64,000 nt of DNA from assembly GCF_022014495.1 (NCBI RefSeq), contig NZ_JAKLSQ010000003.1, forward strand, positions 1 through 64,000, read 5' to 3'. The number at the start of each line of letters is the position of its first letter. Positions within the stretch are counted from its first letter, which is position 1. Source of the stretch: Sandaracinobacteroides sayramensis. GTDB taxonomy: Bacteria; Pseudomonadota; Alphaproteobacteria; Sphingomonadales; Sphingomonadaceae. Made by a program: the position numbers and the translations under genes. This document shows positions 26,807 through 35,005 of this stretch, one piece after another. The notes under the pieces are model-generated. The model did not search any database. It had not been told where the DNA came from and was given only the letters and a program-made list of their open reading frames with translations.

Positions 26807-26855
26807 TAAGTCAGCAACGCCACGTCGAGTCTCGATACCGCGCAACATGGAGTCA
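26807..26855 (-). repeat. right transposon end: three TGACTC-like repeats
   Basis: Reading inward on the minus strand: TGACTCC at 26855, AGACTCG at 26832 and TGACTTA at 26813. The spacing (23 and 19 bp) equals that of the left end at 3263, 3286 and 3305, in inverted orientation. Confidence 0.75.
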
Positions 26856-26856
26856 T

Positions 26857-27426
26857 TCAGCCCGCCGCCGCTAACTGGCGCTGAAACCGGGCAATGTCCC
26901 AGATATGATGGGTGGCTCGAATGCCGCCAATGGTGTTGTCCGGGAAAGCCTGAAAGCGGTCGCTGAGGACGCGCTCTGAAACGAGGAAGAAATTGACCTG
27001 TCGGATCGCGGCGCGACGGTCGGCGATCTGCCGAACGAGGCCATATTCCGGGGTGGTCACGTCCGGTTCCAGCGATCCGTCAAGGCTCGCCTCGAAGAAG
27101 TTCATCACCCGCTTGAAGATGGCGTCAACATCCGTCCGGGTGAGCGTTTCAAGTTCCCTGCGGCAGTCGAAATCGGCAATGAATATGTCAACGGCACCTT
27201 CGTCATTGAACCAGTATCCATCCACACGCATCCCCTTTGGAGCGCGGTAATGGCAATGTTCGAAGCCTTCGACGAAGCCGGTTTCGACAAGTTCATTGGA
27301 AACGGAGTCCATGAACGCTTCAAGCTGATAGGTGCTTCCGGCCTCTGCATCGGCCAGCATTTCCTGCCGGAAGCCATGAAAGAATTCTTCAACCGTCTGT
27401 TCCATCAACCGCTCCGAAAACAACAT
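26857..27426 (-). pseudogene. AIPR family protein, N-terminal fragment (gene split by transposon)
   Basis: 189 codons with the AIPR family N-terminus: MEQTVEEFFHGFRQEMLADAE, RVDGYWFNDEGAVDIFIADF, TRTDVDAIFKRVMNFFEASL and THHIWDIARFQRQLAAAG. The frame ends at a TGA (26857-26859) lying 1 bp from the transposon end repeat, so the stop belongs to the insertion junction. The rest of the protein is at 1701-3230. Its start overlaps the upstream PD-(D/E)XK gene by 38 bp (17 bp if ATG 27405 is used). As the last gene of the operon its loss leaves the five upstream genes untouched. Confidence 0.88.
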
Positions 27427-28363
27427 CTCCGCTGCAACTATACGGCTCGATACTTTCCAATCTTATATCATAACCGATGCGCCCGACGCCTGCCGGTATC
27501 TGCGACCGGACCAAACGGGGAAAATCGCCTTCGACGCAATATGTGCGGACCTCACTGACAACGAAACGCGGCTCGTCATATTCGGGAAGTGGTGCATAGG
27601 AATGGGCCACCAGCTTGCGGTCGAACGCTTCGACCGCCTGCGCGTCGTCGAGCGCCCGCTGCACCTCCAGAATGATCTGATTCAGGGAGCGGGCGGCGGG
27701 AGAGTCTGGAAGATCACTCAACCGATAGATACGGAGGTAGAGCATGTCATTCAGGGATTCGAGTTGATCCTCAGAAGAGATGCGGACCGTGTTTCTTTCG
27801 GCTCCCGATAGCGATTTCACCTCGATGGAGGTATTCCCAAAGATGAAATCCTGATGCGATTTTTCCGGTCCCATCCATGAATCGACGGCGGACGCTGCCG
27901 GGCGATGGCCAAGCAATTCCAGCAGAAAGACAAGTTCGGCGAACAGACCCCGGACCTCCTCGGCGGACAGGTGCTGGCCGCGACCGGACATGAAGGTTTT
28001 CCACCGTTTCAGGTGCGCAAGAGCTATCGCCAGCGAAACGGCTGAGGTTCCGGCATTTTCAAGTGATCCGGTGAGTGTCCGGCACAACCCCTCGAAAAGA
28101 TCGCGGTCGACCTGTTTTTCCAGTGTCAGCACAAGTCGTTGCTGGCCGCCTTCGGTTCGTAGATCCGTTCCGATACCGTTGACCCGGACGGCGTTCTTCC
28201 GAAACTCGGCGGCATGGTCGCCTTCAAGTTCCATGATGAACAGGCAAGCACCGGAAGCATCCCGCCCCCAATAACAGGGGACAGCCATCGTTCCGGGAAC
28301 AAGCTTCACATGGTAGCCCGCTTCTGGAATGCCGATGTCATCCCAAGGCGATGGCTCAGGCAT
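27389..28363 (-). CDS. PD-(D/E)XK motif protein (DUF4420-like) of the Z1 defence operon
   Basis: 324 residues; start ATG 28361-28363, overlapping the Z1 gene by 8 bp. The nuclease motif is Asp172 in SHQDFIFGN and Glu181-x-Lys183 in TSIEVKSLSG, with the helix AEEVRGLFAELVFLLELL before it, as in restriction-fold DUF4420 proteins that accompany Z1 ATPases. Predicted to be the cutting or recruiting subunit of the system. The longer upstream reading frame (to 28489) is out-of-frame overlap with the Z1 gene. Confidence 0.85.
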   Translation of the reverse strand: MPEPSPWDDIGIPEAGYHVKLVPGTMAVPCYWGRDASGACLFIMELEGDHAAEFRKNAVRVNGIGTDLRTEGGQQRLVLTLEKQVDRDLFEGLCRTLTGSLENAGTSAVSLAIALAHLKRWKTFMSGRGQHLSAEEVRGLFAELVFLLELLGHRPAASAVDSWMGPEKSHQDFIFGNTSIEVKSLSGAERNTVRISSEDQLESLNDMLYLRIYRLSDLPDSPAARSLNQIILEVQRALDDAQAVEAFDRKLVAHSYAPLPEYDEPRFVVSEVRTYCVEGDFPRLVRSQIPAGVGRIGYDIRLESIEPYSCSGDVVFGAVDGTDG

Positions 28364-31004
28364 CGTAATCCTCTTCGTCGTCGGGGTCGTCGGGATTCCC
28401 CTGCATCTGCTCCAACCATACCTGGTTCGCCACGACTTCGATTTCCGTGTCGTAGTGTCCGGGCGGGAAGCTGACGCCGAAGGCGGCAATTGGCCCCATC
28501 ACTCGGGTTCCGTCGCCCGGTTGCAAGCTGTGGATCATCAGGAGAGGCTTGTTTCGGATTTCCCTGTAATGCGTGTCCGAAGGTTCGACCGGCTTCGGGC
28601 CGGAAGCCGCCAATGTTGCGGCCTTTGCCTGCTCGTCGTCGGTGAGGCCCAGTTTCTCGTCGCCCCGCGAGGCGACACGATCCTTGTTCAACTGCCAGGC
28701 TGTTCCCGACAGCCTTTCGACCGCTCGAACCTGATTGTTCAGGGTGAAAGGTTCTTCGTTTCCGCCGCGAGGCGAGATGAGCAGCACATCTCCGACCGGG
28801 TGCCGCTCCGCCAGCGTCCGCAGATAGGCGATGATGTCCGCCTTGCGATCCGCGAAATTGCTGTGGGCCTCGAATTTCAGGAGAAAATCTTCGATCTGCT
28901 CCACGGAAACATCGCGGAGAATGAAACCTTTGGTGGTTGGCTCAACTTCCCTACCGCCGAATCCGCCCTGCCATGCGCGCTCTATCAGTGTGAAATTCCC
29001 AGCGTTCACGTCAGCGTCCGTGGACACGATGTAGCTTTCGAGCATTCGCCCGCTGAAATTCTGCCGGAACGTAACCTTCTCACCCGCCCTCATCTTGTTC
29101 GTCGCGGTAATCAGAAGCCGGTCGGGGTGGGCCATGACGTATAGGCCGAATTGCCTCGGACTGAGGCCGTCCCGGCGCATTCGCTTGACCTGCTGCGTCA
29201 ATTCCTCCGCCGCGTTGGCGATATGAGCATACCAGTTGATGGAATCCCTGGAGAGATGGACGCGGCATAGGTCCTCGAAATTCGGACGATACCCGAACCA
29301 GCGGCCCATCTGCATGAGCGTGTCATACATCCGGGTATTCCGATACATGTAGCTGTTGGTCAGACCTTCGATGGTCAGACCGCGTGATAGGCTCAGGCCG
29401 CCGATGGCGATGGCAGTCAGCCCGACACCTTCCTTCTCATATTTCGTGTAGTCGAGAACCTCGTCACTCTTGCTGTTGATGACGTAGACGTGAAGATGAT
29501 CGAAAACGCCGTTCAATGCGGCCTTGACCTGTTCCCACGAAAATCCAGCATCGCTGAACTCGGAATCATAGGTTTCCCGAAGTTCCCGCATGTATGTGTT
29601 CTGGGAGGAAACCGATTCCGGCATCATGTAGTTCGCCTTTACGGCCTCGCTGATCTTCTTCTCCCGGAGGCTGATAAAATCCCGGACTGTTTTCTGAACC
29701 GCCACGAAGCGGGAGACATTGACCATCATTGAGCAATGTTTCTTCGCTTGCCCACGAAGGTTGCGAATAGCCCGAGCGACAATGAACTCGTTCAAGGCCC
29801 GGTAAAGGCTGGGCGGTAGCTCGGGAACCTCATATTCCCGCTTGTGCGAATAGGGCAGCAGGTCTTCGCAATCGTCGATGGGTTTGACGATTGTGGAACT
29901 TGTATCGTCGTTGAGAAAAACCTTCTCCGCACCGAAATATGTTGTCGGCGCGTCCAAGCAGTAGATGAAATCACTTGGAAAAAGCTCGTTTCTTACATCC
30001 TCGTCATAGGCTTCTGGATTGATGAAGATGTTGGCAAACGGCGTCGCCGTATAGCCAATATAACAAGACTTGGCGAACAGGCTGAGAATCCGACGGATCA
30101 TCGCGTTCGTGCGGGTCGGGTCCAAGTCCTCTTTGTTGGTATTGATCGACGCATTATCGGCTTCGTCGTCGATCATCAGCATCGGCACATCGGAAATTCG
30201 CCCGTCACCCGAGGCATTGAGTTCCTTCAACCATTTGTGAAGCGCGCTGAGCGTGGTGACGTTTTTCTTGATGACAAGGATGATCGGCTTGCTGAAATCG
30301 TTGATCTTCCAGCCGCTCTTTTCGTCCGATTTCTTGTTGAAATCCTCGTTGATATTGGTGAGCGTCGCAGGGTGCGGATAACCCGGCGCTGTCCCGACGC
30401 CGATATTCCGGCGGTCATTAGGGTCACTTGACCGGCCGATGAACGCCTCGTCGATGCGCTCCTGCGTCTGCTTGCGCAGATTGTTGTGGATGCCGGCAAT
30501 GACGATGATGAACTTGTAGCCCGCGTCGGCGGCGCGGGCGATCAGCCCCGTGTAATTCGCAGTCTTACCGGACTGGACATGGCCGATGACCAAGCCCCTC
30601 CGGTCCCAAGTGGTCCCTTCGCTGGTCGGATCTTGCAGATGTCCCAGAATCCGGCCCGTGACGTCACTGAGGGACTGGACCATCTGGGGAGGCCAACCGT
30701 CCTGCCGGAGAAATTCCTCATAGGCGCTCGAATAGGTCCAGCTTATGTCGTCGCGCTTGTGGACCCACTGATCGTCATGTTGCGCGGCAACGTCCACGAG
30801 AGACACGCCCGCGCCCATGCTGGTCACAACGGAAATCATTGCCTGCCCGACGACGTTCCGCAAATCCCCATCATAGCCGAACAGAGCCGCGAGGCTCTGC
30901 GCCTTTTCCTCGACCTGCTCCTGCGTCGGGATGTCGGGCAGAAGCGCAAGAGCCGAAATCAGGGCGTTGGTAAGATTCTTCTCCTGCGCAGATTCGGCAG
31001 TCAT
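28356..31004 (-). CDS. Z1 domain ATPase (superfamily II-like)
   Basis: 882 residues. Walker A GHVQSGKT (141-148), the helicase motif Ia-like IIVIAGIHNNLRKQTQ, Walker B MLMIDDEADN (Asp279-Asp283), and CYIGYTATPFANIFI (motif III-like) define the P-loop part. The Z1 domain proper follows (VSRFVAVQKTVRDFI, GLTAIAIGGLSLSRGLTIEGLTNSYMYRNTRMYDTLMQMGRWFGYR). Z1 proteins occur with GHKL ATPases, DNA methylases and nucleases in predicted restriction-like systems and are thought to move along DNA. Start overlaps the GHKL stop by 4 bp. Confidence 0.93.
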   Translation of the reverse strand: MTAESAQEKNLTNALISALALLPDIPTQEQVEEKAQSLAALFGYDGDLRNVVGQAMISVVTSMGAGVSLVDVAAQHDDQWVHKRDDISWTYSSAYEEFLRQDGWPPQMVQSLSDVTGRILGHLQDPTSEGTTWDRRGLVIGHVQSGKTANYTGLIARAADAGYKFIIVIAGIHNNLRKQTQERIDEAFIGRSSDPNDRRNIGVGTAPGYPHPATLTNINEDFNKKSDEKSGWKINDFSKPIILVIKKNVTTLSALHKWLKELNASGDGRISDVPMLMIDDEADNASINTNKEDLDPTRTNAMIRRILSLFAKSCYIGYTATPFANIFINPEAYDEDVRNELFPSDFIYCLDAPTTYFGAEKVFLNDDTSSTIVKPIDDCEDLLPYSHKREYEVPELPPSLYRALNEFIVARAIRNLRGQAKKHCSMMVNVSRFVAVQKTVRDFISLREKKISEAVKANYMMPESVSSQNTYMRELRETYDSEFSDAGFSWEQVKAALNGVFDHLHVYVINSKSDEVLDYTKYEKEGVGLTAIAIGGLSLSRGLTIEGLTNSYMYRNTRMYDTLMQMGRWFGYRPNFEDLCRVHLSRDSINWYAHIANAAEELTQQVKRMRRDGLSPRQFGLYVMAHPDRLLITATNKMRAGEKVTFRQNFSGRMLESYIVSTDADVNAGNFTLIERAWQGGFGGREVEPTTKGFILRDVSVEQIEDFLLKFEAHSNFADRKADIIAYLRTLAERHPVGDVLLISPRGGNEEPFTLNNQVRAVERLSGTAWQLNKDRVASRGDEKLGLTDDEQAKAATLAASGPKPVEPSDTHYREIRNKPLLMIHSLQPGDGTRVMGPIAAFGVSFPPGHYDTEIEVVANQVWLEQMQGNPDDPDDEEDYDA

Positions 31005-32479
31005 GCAAAAGCCTCTCTTGAATATCTCTCGGCAGTATCGAGTTGCCCGTCGAAGAGTCGAGTGGAGCGCACGACCTGCATGAACGCCTGCGGATCGCCG
31101 GGGCCGTCGCCGAAGATCGCATGATGCAGGCCCTTGAGCCGGTCGATCACCTCGATCTCATCGGTCGGGCTTTGACTGACTTCTCGCGGGTGGGTGGAAT
31201 AGTCGGAATAGATCATCTCGACCGGAAGCGATGCGGCTATCGAGTCCATCAGCACCTGAAAACCGCGCGCGTCGTCCGATGACATTTTTGCCGTAAGCGA
31301 CTGAATCAGGGGATGCTGCATGTTGACGGCGTATCGGATACCACCGTGGTCGGCGTATCGCTCCCAGACGGGAGCTTGCGTCTCCTGAAAGAGCTTCACT
31401 CCGCGTCCCCGGTGAACGGTGACGCTGCGGGCGGTGATCTTCTGAATGATCTGACGCAGACGTTCGCGCACGGCGACGGGCGGACGCGCGCGGGATTTCT
31501 TGATGTCGATGGTCCAAGCTTCGTCCAAGCTGTTAGAGAAGTCGATCTGAACTCTGGCAAGCTTGGTGGGTTCGCCCTTTGGGACCAACCGGAACCAGTC
31601 GCCCCAAGCCATGAGCCGCCCGTTGCGATAGACATAGGCTCCCTGGTTGGAGATGAAATCGCTGCGGTTCTGATAGAAGTCATATTCCGACGCAGACAGA
31701 CGGCTGTGATGCGGAAGAATGTAGGGCTGCATCACCACGGCGGCGTCGCCGATCCAGACGGTTTCTTCCGGCAGCATCTGCGTTGCTGGATTCTTCCGGC
31801 AGAAGGGATCGAAGGCAGCAACCGGATGCCCGTTGATGCTGATTGAGATTTTCTTCCGGCCCCTGACATCCCCGGAAAGGAAGCGATGAAACACCAGCGA
31901 GAGGTGACGCTCGACGAGGTTCAGCTTCTCATTGACGATTTCATCGCGCTTCTGGCCTGTCTCGTCCTCGAAGAGACGGTCAAGATCGCGCCAGATGACG
32001 ATTGTGCCGGTGTCCCCGAGGGTTTCGATGAAAGGCTCGTCTGCGATTTCGTCCGGTTCCAGAACGGAAACAAACCAGTCATCCACGTCCTCCAGCTTAG
32101 TCAGATTCCATTCCGCGCCGCTGCGTTCCCCATTCCGGCTGCTGATGACGGTCAGCCTGCGGCATTGGGAGAACGAAGCCGTCTTGAGTCCAAGCCCGAA
32201 CCTGCCCAGGTCTTTGGGGCTGCGCTCCTTCCGAGGATCGGTTGAGCCGTGACGCATGGCGGCGATCACCTCGGCCTCGTTCATGCCGCGCCCGTTGTCC
32301 GTGATCGCCAAGGCGGGCGTGTCCCCGCTGGCAACGCAGAATATCCTGATGTCGGTCGCGTCGGCGGAGATACTGTTGTCGATCAGGTCGGCAACAGCCG
32401 TTTCCAGCGAATAGCCGAGGTCACGCAGGGAGGCAGAAAGCGAGGCCGCGCTCGGCGGAAGATGAAAAGGCTTCGCCAT
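31001..32479 (-). CDS. GHKL ATPase (MutL/MORC/Hsp90-like) of the defence operon
   Basis: 492 residues. GHKL ATP site: AVADLIDNSISA (Asn35), ITDNGRGMNEAEV (Asp61), RFGLGLKTASFSQ (95-103). C-terminal half contains the S5-type fold seen in MutL/MORC relatives (AWGDWFRLVPKGEPTKLARVQIDFS). Such stand-alone MORC-like ATPases in prokaryotic restriction-like clusters were described as relatives of the source of eukaryotic MORC proteins. It should act as an ATP-driven clamp or switch for the Z1 and nuclease partners. Stop of vsr and this start share a base (TGATG). Confidence 0.92.
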   Translation of the reverse strand: MAKPFHLPPSAASLSASLRDLGYSLETAVADLIDNSISADATDIRIFCVASGDTPALAITDNGRGMNEAEVIAAMRHGSTDPRKERSPKDLGRFGLGLKTASFSQCRRLTVISSRNGERSGAEWNLTKLEDVDDWFVSVLEPDEIADEPFIETLGDTGTIVIWRDLDRLFEDETGQKRDEIVNEKLNLVERHLSLVFHRFLSGDVRGRKKISISINGHPVAAFDPFCRKNPATQMLPEETVWIGDAAVVMQPYILPHHSRLSASEYDFYQNRSDFISNQGAYVYRNGRLMAWGDWFRLVPKGEPTKLARVQIDFSNSLDEAWTIDIKKSRARPPVAVRERLRQIIQKITARSVTVHRGRGVKLFQETQAPVWERYADHGGIRYAVNMQHPLIQSLTAKMSSDDARGFQVLMDSIAASLPVEMIYSDYSTHPREVSQSPTDEIEVIDRLKGLHHAIFGDGPGDPQAFMQVVRSTRLFDGQLDTAERYSREAFA

Positions 32480-32901
32480 CAGTCATCCCCTCTCAGCGCA
32501 ACCGAAAGGCGCTGCACGACCTGCTCAGGATCGGCTTTCAGTTCACATTCCCATACGGTGAGAACATTCCAGCCTGCGGCTTCCAGGGCAGCACTGTTTC
32601 TCGCGTCGCGCTCCACATTGGCGTCAAATTTATCCTGCCAGAACTCGCGTCGCGTCGATGGCGTGGTGGCGTTTCTGCAACCGGGATGACGGTGCCAGAA
32701 ACAGCCATGCACGAACACGGCGGCATGGTATTTCGGAAGAACGATGTCCGGTCGCCCCGGTAGTTTCGCTGCGTGGAGGCGAAAGCGGAATCCCGCCTTG
32801 TGCAGCGCGGAACGGAGCAGAAGCTCGGGCTTGGTGTCCCGGCTTCTGATGCGAGACATATTCTGGCTACGCCGCTCGGCGGAGATGGTATCAGCCATCA
32901 C
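32479..32901 (-). CDS. vsr: Vsr-like very short patch endonuclease
   Basis: 140 residues: MSRIRSRDTKPELLLRSAL, LPGRPDIVLPKYHAAVFVHGC (catalytic Asp52), FWHRHPGC (His70) and the C-terminal WNVLTVWECEL strand. All are Vsr hallmarks, with the Zn site Cys/His set. It nicks at T:G mismatches arising from 5-methylcytosine deamination and always travels with a C5 methylase, here the overlapping upstream gene (ATGA). Confidence 0.95.
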   Translation of the reverse strand: MMADTISAERRSQNMSRIRSRDTKPELLLRSALHKAGFRFRLHAAKLPGRPDIVLPKYHAAVFVHGCFWHRHPGCRNATTPSTRREFWQDKFDANVERDARNSAALEAAGWNVLTVWECELKADPEQVVQRLSVALRGDD

Positions 32902-34526
32902 TGCCGAACCTTGATAGCGGCAAGGACTTCCGCGACGATCTCCGCGATCTGTCGTGCGAGTTGCGGCGGCACGGCGTTCCCGACCTGATGATATTGAGCC
33001 GTGCGCGGCCCAGCAAAAAAATAGTTATCGGGGAATGTCTGCAACCGCGCAGCTTCTCGCACGGTCAGACTCCGGCACTGAGCCGGGTCATAGTGAATGA
33101 AGTAGTGTCCATCCTTTGAGATATGCGAAGTTATGGTGGTCGAAACCTGATCGGCAAGCTGGACCCGGAAGCGATCCGAGAACATCTTGCCGGTTCGACC
33201 GAGTTCTACATTTTTATGGTTGGGTAGCAGCGTCGCCGGAAAATCGGCCAGTTTGGGGCTTTGCCCGGTTTCCTGAGCAAATGTCGCGGCAAACAAGTAT
33301 CGCCGCAAGTCAGATGCCATGTGTCCGCGTGCTTCGTGCGAAGTGAGAACGGGCAGCCGATCATCATAGAGACTGCTGAGAACGGGATGGTTGGGTTTGC
33401 GTAATGGATAGTGATCGGATGCGCTCATTTGCGGTGAACGCATATCGGCCAGACTCTCTAAGCTGAGGTTACTGGCAACGTCGCCCGCATAGCGCGCGCC
33501 ATTTAGCTGACGGCGGATGTTCATGTCGGAAATGCTTCGGATTTCTTCCATCCAGGCGGCATAGGTGTCCTTCCCTCTGGACAGGCCGCTGCGGATGGAT
33601 GGAAGGGAACTGATGGTGTCCTTTACGGTGGGGCTGTCCAGCTTTTTCAGGATGCCCGGCCTGACCGGAAGGTCGCCACGGATACCGACGATGAACATCC
33701 GGTGCCTCGCTTGAGGGATTCCGTGTTCCTCTGCGCGGACGATGAAAAGGCGAGGATCAACCTCGCCCTCCGCCATATCCTGCTCGGACAGAGAATAGAG
33801 CTTGTAGGTGAGGTCGCCCGGAGCGCCATGAATGGCACGTCCCGGTTGCGAAAGGTCCGCCACGATCCGATTAATCGCGGACTTGCCTTCGATGGTGGCG
33901 GAAAGCAGCCCCTTCACGTTTTCCATGACGAAGACGGGTGGGCGGTGATCCACGATAATGCGGAGATATTCGAGATAGAGGGTGTGGCGCTCGTCCCGCT
34001 CGAAATCGGGCTTGCCCATCATGCGGGAGCGTCCGACAAGGGAATACGCTTGGCAGGGCGGGCCGCCGACAAGCGCCCATTTTTCGGCCCCCGCCAGCCG
34101 ATCGCGGATTACGCGCCGCACTGTGGAGTCAGAATCTGGCCCCAGCGTGATTTTCAATGCGCTTTGCTGAGCGTCGGCATGTGCGTCAGGATAAGATGCA
34201 AAGAGTTCGTTCAGCGAAATGCGGCGGGCGAGAAAATCATAATACTCGTCCGGCGCTTCACCGCTGGAGAAATGCCGGAAGAAATGTCGAAGCAAGAGAG
34301 TCTGATGGGAAAAGTCATCCTTCTCGATGGAAACCACGCTGCGAAAACGGGGCTTTCCATCGGGAGCGAGTGCGGACGCAAAACCCTCGCCCAGCCCACC
34401 GGGGCCTGCGAAAAGGTCGATCACCGGGAATGAAGTCGTCGATTGCGGACGGCGATTATTCCGTCGCGTTTTATGGTTCACCCATTTGACCCTGTGCTGA
34501 TGCCTCCAGTCCTTCATTCTAAACAT
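32898..34526 (-). CDS. DNA (cytosine-5-)-methyltransferase
   Basis: 542 residues with C5-MTase motifs in order: I VIDLFAGPGGLGEGF, IV GGPPCQAYSLVGRS (catalytic Cys), VI VMENVKGLLS, VIII QARHRMFIVGIR, a target-recognition region, then IX/X SLTVREAARLQTFPDN and QVGNAVPPQLARQIAE. The first ~30 residues are basic and may not be translated; MFRMKDW (34526) and MKDW (34517) are possible starts. First gene of the defence operon; it presumably marks self DNA. Its target sequence cannot be read from the protein by eye. Confidence 0.95.
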   Translation of the reverse strand: MFRMKDWRHQHRVKWVNHKTRRNNRRPQSTTSFPVIDLFAGPGGLGEGFASALAPDGKPRFRSVVSIEKDDFSHQTLLLRHFFRHFSSGEAPDEYYDFLARRISLNELFASYPDAHADAQQSALKITLGPDSDSTVRRVIRDRLAGAEKWALVGGPPCQAYSLVGRSRMMGKPDFERDERHTLYLEYLRIIVDHRPPVFVMENVKGLLSATIEGKSAINRIVADLSQPGRAIHGAPGDLTYKLYSLSEQDMAEGEVDPRLFIVRAEEHGIPQARHRMFIVGIRGDLPVRPGILKKLDSPTVKDTISSLPSIRSGLSRGKDTYAAWMEEIRSISDMNIRRQLNGARYAGDVASNLSLESLADMRSPQMSASDHYPLRKPNHPVLSSLYDDRLPVLTSHEARGHMASDLRRYLFAATFAQETGQSPKLADFPATLLPNHKNVELGRTGKMFSDRFRVQLADQVSTTITSHISKDGHYFIHYDPAQCRSLTVREAARLQTFPDNYFFAGPRTAQYHQVGNAVPPQLARQIAEIVAEVLAAIKVRQ

Positions 34527-34603
34527 CGACCTTCAAAGTATATCCTGCTGCGCCGCGTCGCGCCTGTTTCATTATCTTATGAAGACTTAAAATTCTTGTT
34601 CGA

Positions 34604-34933
34604 TCAGGCCGCAACGTGCGGCTCTACCGGCTTGCCTTTGAACGGCATCACCTTGATCTCGCCTTCACGCTTGCGGGTCTGCGCGATGTCGTAGCTGCTT
34701 TGCATCCGCACGAGGGTGTCCATCGACACGCCGAACGCCTTTTCGATACGCAGCGCCATTTCCGGCGACAGGTTCGCGCGCTCATTGAGCAGGCATGAAA
34801 GCGTCGCGCGCGTCACGCCCAGCACGTCCGCCGCCGCCGTGACGGACAAACCCAGCGGCTCGATGATCTCATGCTTGATGAAACCGCCGGGATGCGCCGT
34901 TTCCTTCAAGCGAATGTCTGCAATCGTGGCCAT
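34604..34933 (-). CDS. HigA-type antitoxin without an adjacent toxin
   Basis: 109 residues, start ATG 34931-34933 with GAGGTGG upstream. HigA/VapI signature: HPGGFIKHEIIEPLGLSVTAAADVLGVTRATLSCLLNERANLSPEMALRIEKAFG, a complete XRE helix-turn-helix (quoted in parts). A HigB toxin gene normally precedes it, but only ~70 bp separate it from the relaxase stop and no HigB-like sequence is visible. It may be an orphan or a regulator of the defence operon that follows 78 bp downstream. Confidence 0.88.
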   Translation of the reverse strand: MATIADIRLKETAHPGGFIKHEIIEPLGLSVTAAADVLGVTRATLSCLLNERANLSPEMALRIEKAFGVSMDTLVRMQSSYDIAQTRKREGEIKVMPFKGKPVEPHVAA

Positions 34934-35005
34934 AGCCACCTCCCCCTGCATCGTGCGCCGTTCGGCGACGCTATACAGAAGTCGGAGGACGGACAAACCC
35001 TATCT

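Larger units (their letters stand above)
3263..26855. mobile_element. 23.6 kb IS21-like transposon carrying metal resistance cargo
   Basis: Both ends carry three TGACTC-type repeats at offsets 0, +23 and +42 reading inward (left 3263, 3286, 3305; right 26855, 26832, 26813 on the minus strand). IstA/IstB-type genes sit at the right end. The two flanks belong to one AIPR gene, which is independent proof of insertion. About 32 bp (3231-3262) on the left and a few bases on the right lie between recognisable AIPR codons and the end repeats, and I could not assign a clean target duplication. Cargo: OLD-like nuclease, chr, b561, VIT, metal RND efflux, ars. Confidence 0.75.

Noticed and set aside
3224-26863. 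GCCC at 3224-3227 and 26860-26863 as a 4-bp target duplication of the transposon
   Set aside because: Joining the flanks with a single GCCC puts the two AIPR fragments out of frame, so it is probably chance.
34934-35005. A HigB toxin gene upstream of the HigA-like gene
   Set aside because: Only about 70 bp are available before the relaxase stop and no HigB-like sequence is present.
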